Shown here in pieces: positions 1 to 5,262 of a stretch of 6,593 nucleotides of DNA (its first letter is position 1; each line of letters begins with the position of its first letter). The position numbers were made by a program, and so were the translations under genes. The notes below the pieces were generated by a model. That model worked only from the letters and a program-made list of their open reading frames with translations, was not told the origin of the DNA and ran no database searches. Source of the stretch: Phytoactinopolyspora endophytica (GTDB taxonomy: Bacteria > Actinomycetota > Actinomycetes > Jiangellales > Jiangellaceae). The DNA is taken from assembly GCF_004138495.1 (NCBI RefSeq), contig NZ_ML142849.1:150617-157209 (forward strand), read 5' to 3'.

Positions 1-1572
1 GTGAGTGTGGCCGCTGCCGCCGAACTGGCCGCAGCTCTCCCCCGGCTCGACTACTGCGCGCTGGAATCAAGCTGGGCCAAGGGGACCGTCACCATCGAGC
101 CACCGCCCAGACGCGACGGCCGTCGCCGGCTCGAGCTCGGCGACGCACCCGGCATCGGTGGGGACATCGTGCTGTCCGGCGCGGTGCAGTACATGACCCG
201 ATATACCGACGGATCTCAAGCCCCACCGCCTCCTCCGACGTATGCGGGCTTGACGGCCAACACCTTCGACCTCGACACGCTGCTGCATTTCGAGAAGGCG
301 AACGGCTCCGTCGACACCGCTAACCCGCTGCTGGACCGGGCGGCACTGGCCTACGGCCTCAACACGACCCGGCTGGGTCGCGGGGTCCTTTTCGCCGGAC
401 ACCCCAAGCTCGCCGAGCCCATCGGATTCGCGAGCCGGCGCTCGAGCTGGACCGGCGTATCCACCCGTGCCGTCGTCGACAAGAAAGATCTCGCCAAGAA
501 GATCCTGCATGCCGCCGGCGTCGCGGTGCCACAGGGCGACGTCTTCAATCCTGACCAATCCGAGCAGGCGGTACGGTACGCGCTCTCGCTGGGCGTGCCG
601 GTCGTGGTCAAGCCGCGGGCGGGATCGCACGGCGCCGGGGTCACCACCGACCTCCGCGAGGAAGGCGACATCCGCAGTGCCATCGCCGCGCTCGCGTCGA
701 CCTCCTTCGCTCAGCGCGCGTTCGTCGTCGAGGAGTACGCGCCGGGTGAGGACTACCGGTTCCTCGTCGTGGGCGACCGCGTCGTCTCGGTGGTGCTGCG
801 CCGGCCGGCTTCGGTGCACGGGGACGGGCGGTCATCCGTGCTCGAGCTGGTGATCCAGAAGAACCGGCACCGGCTGGAGAACCCACAGACGCACGGTTCA
901 CTCATCGAGCTCGGCCAGAACGCCGGGTACTGGCTGGACAGACAGGGCTTGACGCTGGACAGCGTGCCCGCGGAGGGCAGCCTGGTGAAGCTGGGCAGCG
1001 CGGGCAACATCGCCAACGGCGGGGACAGCGTCGAGGTCCTCGACGAGACTCATCCCAGCCTGCTCGACCTGGCCGTCCGGGCGACCCAGGCGATCCCAGG
1101 GCTGGACCATTCGGGGGTCGACCTCATCGGCGACCACCGGCTCAGTACCGACGAGCACCGCGCCGTCGTCATCGAAGTGAACTCCAACCCCGGCACCGAC
1201 CTGAACCACTTCCCGATCTTCGGCACTCCGCGGGATGTGTCCACATCGCTGATCCTGCGCCAATGCGAGCTCGCCGGATACCGGCCCAGCCACGTCCTGG
1301 ATCGGCTCAGCGTCCGCATCGACGTGTGGGGGCGGGTCCAGGGCGTCGGCTACCGGCGCTGGTTCGAGCGGCTGGCGAACGAACGTGGCGTCGTCGGATC
1401 GATCCGCAATCTCTCGTCCGGCCAGGTCGAGGCCCACATCGCGGGCGACTTGAACGACGTCTGGCTGCTCTCGTCGCTCGCGGTGACGGGACCGCCACGC
1501 GCGAAGCCGAACCGGGTCGTGACCACGCACGTGAGCGAGGTCAGTCCCATCGACCGATTCGAGGTGCGCTGA
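1..1572 (+). CDS. ATP-grasp amino-acid/peptide ligase with C-terminal acylphosphatase domain (5' end uncertain)
   Basis: Reads 523 residues from the first base (GTG) to TGA. Because GTG is the very first codon, the true start may lie upstream and no ribosome binding site can be judged. Residues 1-90 are unrecognised and include a short Pro run (75-79). Residues about 91-420 form an ATP-grasp fold like the central part of cyanophycin synthetase or GshF: K161/K162 region, VVVKP with K204 and a Gly-rich loop (208-213), E244-E245 hinge, the 'RQGLTLDSVP' type segment before residue 330, metal-ligand candidates D374, E392 and N394 (EVNSNPG). Such enzymes activate a carboxylate as acyl-phosphate with ATP and couple it to an amine. 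Residues about 437-523 are an acylphosphatase: GRVQGVGYR with catalytic R452 and N470 (IRN), spaced 18 residues apart as in characterised acylphosphatases. The fusion is odd because acylphosphatase would hydrolyse the ligase intermediate. The fold is certain; substrates are unknown. It overlaps the next gene by one base. Confidence 0.9.
   Translation: MSVAAAAELAAALPRLDYCALESSWAKGTVTIEPPPRRDGRRRLELGDAPGIGGDIVLSGAVQYMTRYTDGSQAPPPPPTYAGLTANTFDLDTLLHFEKANGSVDTANPLLDRAALAYGLNTTRLGRGVLFAGHPKLAEPIGFASRRSSWTGVSTRAVVDKKDLAKKILHAAGVAVPQGDVFNPDQSEQAVRYALSLGVPVVVKPRAGSHGAGVTTDLREEGDIRSAIAALASTSFAQRAFVVEEYAPGEDYRFLVVGDRVVSVVLRRPASVHGDGRSSVLELVIQKNRHRLENPQTHGSLIELGQNAGYWLDRQGLTLDSVPAEGSLVKLGSAGNIANGGDSVEVLDETHPSLLDLAVRATQAIPGLDHSGVDLIGDHRLSTDEHRAVVIEVNSNPGTDLNHFPIFGTPRDVSTSLILRQCELAGYRPSHVLDRLSVRIDVWGRVQGVGYRRWFERLANERGVVGSIRNLSSGQVEAHIAGDLNDVWLLSSLAVTGPPRAKPNRVVTTHVSEVSPIDRFEVR
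1561..1566 (+). promoter_or_regulatory. ribosome binding site for the degenerate ATP-grasp gene
   Basis: GAGGTG lies five bases before ATG 1572, inside the last codons of the upstream ligase. With the TGATG stop/start overlap it supports this start and translational coupling of the two ATP-grasp genes. Confidence 0.55.
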
Positions 1573-2471
1573 TGGGCGGCGATCCGCAGGCTCTGCAACG
1601 ATTCCTCTCGGAGAACGTGCCCGATCGCTGCACCCTCAGATCCGCGCTGATGGAGTTCGCCGCGCTTCAGCGTGGGCTCGGGGTCGAACGGTTCGATCAG
1701 AAGATCATCCTGGTCGGCTTCCCCGACTCCCTGGTGCCGTTCGTCGGCATGAGCGGCCCCGACACCACGAGGATGGGCCAGCTCGTGTGCGGGTTCCGGG
1801 ATTCCCAGCGGCAGCTGTGGCAGGCTGCCGGTCTGTGCGTCGCGCCGCACGCTGTCTTCCTCCCCACGCAACCGAAGACCGCGGCGGCATACGCGACCGA
1901 GCTCGGATGGCCGGTCACGGTCCGGCCCGCCCGGCTGGAGGGCACCCGCGGCATCACCCGCGGCATCGACAACAGCAAGGAGTTCCGCGCCGCGTTCAGG
2001 CGCGCCGACAGAGCATACGGCGACGAGCCCGGCATGAACCTCGTGCTCGTCGAGCCAACCGCCGCCGGTGACCGGTTCGACTTCTACGTGGTGGGCGACC
2101 GCCTGGTCTCCGTCACCCACCGGCCCACGGCCGACGTGTATGTCGACGTCACCGATGCCACGCACCCGCGACTCGCCGGCGTGGCCGTCGACGCGGTCAC
2201 AGCCATCCCAGGACTGGCTCACGCGCAGGTGACCATGGTCGCGCCGACGGTCAGCCCGGCAGACGACGCCGAGCCGCCGTACATCCTCGAAGACGTGGCC
2301 AGCGCGGTGACCCCATCCGGCCAGTTCCCCACTCAAGGGCAGCCACGCGACGTGGCGGGGGCGATCATCGACCATTACCTCACCGCGCCGCGCTGGAAGC
2401 TCCCGCACTCGGTTGCGCACCAGCCTCCTGCCGACGCGGGGCCGGCGCCCGGGTGGCTCGTGGTTCAGTGA
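1572..2471 (+). CDS. degenerate ATP-grasp paralogue of the upstream ligase (probable pseudoenzyme subunit)
   Basis: 299 residues. Start chosen at ATG 1572, which shares its A with the preceding TGA (TGATG coupling) and has a GAGGTG ribosome-binding-like sequence five bases upstream. An open frame continues upstream inside the neighbour, but that part reads as an out-of-frame shadow. The protein aligns with the upstream ligase from about its residue 91: 'ILVGFPD' against 'LFAGHPK', 'YVVGDRLVSV' against 'LVVGDRVVSV', 'THP...AIPGL' and 'GQPRDV' against 'GTPRDV'. The ATP-binding lysine is Arg (R118 for K204), D374 is T221, and the EVNSNPG metal motif is EDVASAV (240-246, Asn and Gly lost). About 69 residues between P185 and H198 are missing, as are the N-terminal 90 residues and the acylphosphatase domain. 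Autonomous ATP-dependent ligation is therefore unlikely. A regulatory or substrate-binding partner of the active ligase is my inference. It ends in a Pro/Ala-rich tail and overlaps the convergent cysH. Confidence 0.85.
   Translation: MGGDPQALQRFLSENVPDRCTLRSALMEFAALQRGLGVERFDQKIILVGFPDSLVPFVGMSGPDTTRMGQLVCGFRDSQRQLWQAAGLCVAPHAVFLPTQPKTAAAYATELGWPVTVRPARLEGTRGITRGIDNSKEFRAAFRRADRAYGDEPGMNLVLVEPTAAGDRFDFYVVGDRLVSVTHRPTADVYVDVTDATHPRLAGVAVDAVTAIPGLAHAQVTMVAPTVSPADDAEPPYILEDVASAVTPSGQFPTQGQPRDVAGAIIDHYLTAPRWKLPHSVAHQPPADAGPAPGWLVVQ
2465..2471. other. tail-to-tail overlap of the two convergent gene groups
   Basis: The + strand stop (TGA 2469-2471) and the - strand cysH stop (TGA 2467-2465) overlap by seven bases. 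No intergenic space exists for a conventional terminator and I see no hairpin followed by a T run here, so transcripts from the two arms probably run into each other. Confidence 0.9.
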
Positions 2472-3157
2472 ATGCCGCACTCCGTCTTGGTCTTACCAGC
2501 CCAGCGGCCTGCCCGAGCGTCCTCCCCGTCGGCCACCGGACTGGTACACGGAGCGCACCCGATTGAGGTGTAGCCGAGCTGCTGGAGCGGGTTGACCAAG
2601 ATCCCGTGCTCTTCGACGTAGGCGTCCACCTGCTCGTCGGACCAGTTGGCCAGTGGATTGACCTTGACCTTCTTGCGACGGGCGTCCCAGCCGACCACCG
2701 GGGCGACCGCACGGCCTGGGTTCTCCGCGCGTCGCATGCCGCTCCCCCACGCGGCGTACGGCCGCAGCGCCCGGTCCAGCGGAAAGACCTTGCGCATCGC
2801 ACAGCACAGATCCGGATACGACTCGTAGAGCTTTCCGTAGCTCGCCTCGTGCTCCGGCACGGTCAGCGGGTGTCCGACCGTCTCCACCTGGATGTCGTAC
2901 GCCGACGCGATCGCGTCACGGGTGCCCATCGTCTCGGCGAAGTGGTAGCCCGTGTCGAGGAAAAGGACCCTGATGCCCGGCACAGCCTGCGAAGCGACGT
3001 GGCACAGCACCCCATCCGCCATCGAGGCGGTGAGCACGAAGGCGTCGCCGAACGTCTCCTGCGCCCACCGAACCACATCGGTCGCCGAAGCATCCTCGAG
3101 CTCGTGCCCAGCGGCCGTGGCCATACTGTGCAGCTGCTCCGTCGGAATGCGGGTCAT
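2465..3157 (-). CDS. cysH: assimilatory adenylylsulfate (APS) reductase, [4Fe-4S] type
   Basis: 230 residues, the usual length of actinobacterial CysH. The family reduces APS to sulfite and AMP in the cytoplasm, using thioredoxin as electron donor. Visible hallmarks are the nucleotide-binding segment around S45-D48 (SMADG), the LDTGYHF motif (67-73), the [4Fe-4S] cysteines C118-C119 and C201/C204 (CAPC), 'VKVNPLANW' (164-172) and the C-terminal KTECGIH with catalytic C227. The two cysteine pairs mark it as APS rather than PAPS type, as in the mycobacterial enzyme. Start ATG 3157 overlaps the stop of the preceding PLP gene (ATGA) and has a good GGAGGA site. No sulfite reductase, ATP sulfurylase or APS kinase gene lies in the window. 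Its position as the last gene of a PLP-enzyme operon suggests sulfite is made for a dedicated pathway; that is inference, and a simple second copy for cysteine synthesis is the alternative. Confidence 0.95.
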   Translation of the reverse strand: MTRIPTEQLHSMATAAGHELEDASATDVVRWAQETFGDAFVLTASMADGVLCHVASQAVPGIRVLFLDTGYHFAETMGTRDAIASAYDIQVETVGHPLTVPEHEASYGKLYESYPDLCCAMRKVFPLDRALRPYAAWGSGMRRAENPGRAVAPVVGWDARRKKVKVNPLANWSDEQVDAYVEEHGILVNPLQQLGYTSIGCAPCTSPVADGEDARAGRWAGKTKTECGIH

Positions 3158-5262
3158 CTGCTTCCTCCATCCAGGTCCACGTGCTTAAGAATCAGGCCGA
3201 GCTTGCGGAGCGCGTCCGCGACGTCGGCGAGAGTCCGGTCGATGCGTTCGATCCAGAGCCGTCCCCGGGTATGGTCGAACACGATCTCCGAGACCGTCGC
3301 CGCCCCGATGGCCACCCGTAGGCCGCCCACCCACTCGCCGTCCTGCTGATAGATCTTCACCGGCTGTCCGAGCTGGAACGTACGGCCCAGGACCGCGTCG
3401 TCCGACGGCATCATGCCGCGAAGGTCCTGCGCCAGCAGCCGGTAGACGCGGCGACCCTGGCTCATGGTCAGCGGCTGACCGTCCGGTCTGATGGCGAGGA
3501 ACGTGAAAATGGTCGGCAGATCGTCCAGTCCGCGGTGATCTGGGTCCGGGATAGTGGTGTACGGGCTCTCCACCAGCCTGATCTGCGACGTCCCTTCAAG
3601 GATCGCGCGTAGGCCCGACACCAGCAGCCGGAGCACCTCGTCCCGGATCTCCGGAGAGACGTTGTGGAACGAACGCATCTCCGCCAGGGCGGCCTCCCAA
3701 CGGAGCAGGAGGCCGGCGTTCAGTCCGGGCCGAGCCACCGCATGCAGATCACTCAGTGACTCCGGGACATCCGCTCGCGTCAGGTAGTCCGCCATGCCGG
3801 ATGGCAGCCGCCGCCCCACCGCGAGCCGGGACGCGATCGACGACGGCATGATCACCGCTCCGGAGAACGGCGGACCACCGAAGAACTTCGAGCCGGTCAC
3901 GATGACCATGTTGCCGTCGCGGAGGTGCTGGACAGCAGTGTGCTGGTCGATACGCATCTGAGCGGCGTCAACGGCGACGTCCAGCCGATCGCCGTACCGT
4001 TCGCGCCAGCGCAGCACGGTCTCTCGGCGCGGCAGCCGGATACCGGTCTTCGACCCTTCCACGACGTGTACCAGCACGCGACATCGATCCGCGTGTGCCG
4101 CGATCGCTTCCTCCACGGCGGCTTCGACACGCTCCGGAGCGAGCATCTCGCCGTGCTCGTCCCGCAGGTCGACGATGGAGCTGCCGGTCATCGTGGAGTC
4201 GAACCCGGGAATGGTCTCTCCGGCTTGGCTCGGGCTTCCCGACGGCAGCCGGTCGCAGAAGTGCCGCCCGGCGGCCGCGTACGTGCTCCCGCTGCCGATC
4301 TCGTACTGGCCGACGACGACCGAATGCACAGGCTCGTCCGCGCTCAACGCCGCCAGCAACGTGACCAGTTCAGCATCGGTCCCGGACGGGGTGAACACGA
4401 CCTCGGCGTCGTCGGAGACGCCGAGCGCCGCCAGCAGGGTCCTGCGCATCACGGCCGTGTGCTTGGCGACGTACCTGCCGAGCTCGTATCCGAGGGCCGC
4501 GTCGATCAGCAGCCGCCGGACCTTTGTCGCCGCGGCGAACCCGCGGGTGGTCGGCGACGATGCCGTGCAGGACCCGAGCAGGCTGGTCCACGGTGTCGGG
4601 CTCGGGGAGATCCCATAGGAGTTCACGCCGCCGTGCCAGTCGATCGTCTGCCGGGAGTCTCCCCCGCTCGCCAGCAGCACCTCGGTGGGCAGGGCGAACG
4701 GGAGCGCCCGAGCCGCCCGATCGATCTCACTGTCCGGGCATGCGTCCAGGCCGTCCCGTTCGGCGAGGAACTCCGCGATCCGCACCGCCATCGCTCGCGC
4801 CGTGCTGCCGTCCTCGAGCCGATCATGCAGGGCGAGCATGTCCTCCGCGCTGTCGGACAGCGGCGAGAATGCGCTGAATGCGGCCGGCTCACCACGAGCG
4901 GACAGGCTGGTCGTGCCGTAGCCGAGGGCGGTCGCGTGCGCCAAGATCCGGTGCGCCCAGTCGGGTGTGTGCACGCCCGCCGCGCCCTCGCCGAAGGCAC
5001 CGATCATCGCTGCGGTCAACTCGATCGCCTCGCGCAGGATCAATGCCGATCCGGTGACGGTCGCCGCCCGGTCGGGGCGCAGCGTGACCGTCACGCCGTC
5101 AAGCACGAACGGCCGCGCCTGTGCGGGATCGATCCGGACCGACAGGCCGGCCAGCCGGGCGCCGATCTCGGGCAGCCCGCAGGCTTCGATCACCGGCCAC
5201 GGGACCGGCGGTGTCTCGCCTGAACTTTCCAGGACGGCGGGGGCTAAGGATGCATCGGTCAC
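3154..5262 (-). CDS. class V aminotransferase/cysteine-desulfurase-superfamily PLP protein with unrecognised N-terminal extension
   Basis: 702 residues, against roughly 380-430 for most class V enzymes. Start is GTG 5262, overlapping the previous gene's TGA (GTGA). A weak GGAAGG lies 12 bases upstream. Residues 1 to about 205 match nothing I recognise. From about 205 the fold is PLP type I: phosphate-binding-type loop TPSGTDAE (291-298), class V signature VDAAQ (D432 to pair with the pyridine nitrogen, Q435), and Schiff-base lysine K459 in VTGSKFFGG. K459 is 24 residues after the Gln, about as in SufS, but SufS-type enzymes read GHK where this one reads GSK. A C-terminal small domain ends with GGLRVAIGA (647-654), matching the conserved Arg segment of the superfamily. 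The only cysteines are at 28, 175, 232, 336 and 394, so the desulfurase catalytic Cys loop is absent. The reaction is therefore unknown: elimination, substitution, epimerisation and transamination are all possible. Coupling to cysH hints at sulfur chemistry. The sixth codon is TTA. Confidence 0.85.
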   Translation of the reverse strand: MTDASLAPAVLESSGETPPVPWPVIEACGLPEIGARLAGLSVRIDPAQARPFVLDGVTVTLRPDRAATVTGSALILREAIELTAAMIGAFGEGAAGVHTPDWAHRILAHATALGYGTTSLSARGEPAAFSAFSPLSDSAEDMLALHDRLEDGSTARAMAVRIAEFLAERDGLDACPDSEIDRAARALPFALPTEVLLASGGDSRQTIDWHGGVNSYGISPSPTPWTSLLGSCTASSPTTRGFAAATKVRRLLIDAALGYELGRYVAKHTAVMRRTLLAALGVSDDAEVVFTPSGTDAELVTLLAALSADEPVHSVVVGQYEIGSGSTYAAAGRHFCDRLPSGSPSQAGETIPGFDSTMTGSSIVDLRDEHGEMLAPERVEAAVEEAIAAHADRCRVLVHVVEGSKTGIRLPRRETVLRWRERYGDRLDVAVDAAQMRIDQHTAVQHLRDGNMVIVTGSKFFGGPPFSGAVIMPSSIASRLAVGRRLPSGMADYLTRADVPESLSDLHAVARPGLNAGLLLRWEAALAEMRSFHNVSPEIRDEVLRLLVSGLRAILEGTSQIRLVESPYTTIPDPDHRGLDDLPTIFTFLAIRPDGQPLTMSQGRRVYRLLAQDLRGMMPSDDAVLGRTFQLGQPVKIYQQDGEWVGGLRVAIGAATVSEIVFDHTRGRLWIERIDRTLADVADALRKLGLILKHVDLDGGSR
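3163..3168 (-). promoter_or_regulatory. ribosome binding site for cysH
   Basis: GGAGGA on the - strand lies five bases before ATG 3157, within the last codons of the upstream PLP gene. It is the strongest Shine-Dalgarno-like site in the window and fixes the cysH start. Another ATG at 3170 is in a different frame and is not used. Confidence 0.75.
5245..5247 (-). other. rare TTA leucine codon at codon 6 of the class V PLP gene
   Basis: Reading from GTG 5262 the codons are GTG ACC GAT GCA TCC TTA. I found no other in-frame TTA in the five genes of the window. In Streptomyces such codons need the bldA tRNA, which accumulates late in growth and gates many antibiotic clusters. Whether this host uses that control is inference from GC content. 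Confidence 0.8.

Noticed and set aside
1263..1571. Upstream extension of the second ATP-grasp frame to 1263
   Set aside because: These 103 codons lie inside the acylphosphatase domain of the upstream gene and translate to an Arg-rich shadow. ATG 1572 has stop/start coupling and a ribosome-binding-like site.
2435..2465. GC-rich partial palindromes near the convergent junction (GCCGGCGCCCGG)
   Set aside because: They are short, inside coding sequence and not followed by a T run; not enough for a terminator.
1572..2471. Second ATP-grasp gene as a decaying pseudogene
   Set aside because: The frame is intact for 299 codons, the start is coupled, and fold segments are conserved while only catalytic positions changed, which fits a functional pseudoenzyme better.
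1350..2480. Long open frame (376 codons) on the - strand opposite the two ATP-grasp genes
   Set aside because: It is Arg/Gly/His-rich, shows no family motif and is antisense to clear ATP-grasp coding sequence; such frames are common in high-GC DNA.
2606..3349. Open frame on the + strand (247 codons) across cysH and its upstream junction
   Set aside because: Antisense to intact cysH with all its cysteines; a frame shadow.
3925..5223. Long open frame (432 codons) on the + strand opposite the class V PLP gene
   Set aside because: The composition is shadow-like (Arg/Gly/Pro/Ala-rich, no motif), and the opposite strand carries an intact PLP enzyme with signature residues.
3154..5262. Calling the 702-residue PLP protein a cysteine desulfurase
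   Set aside because: The superfamily fold fits, but no cysteine is present in the catalytic loop region and the His before the PLP lysine is Ser.
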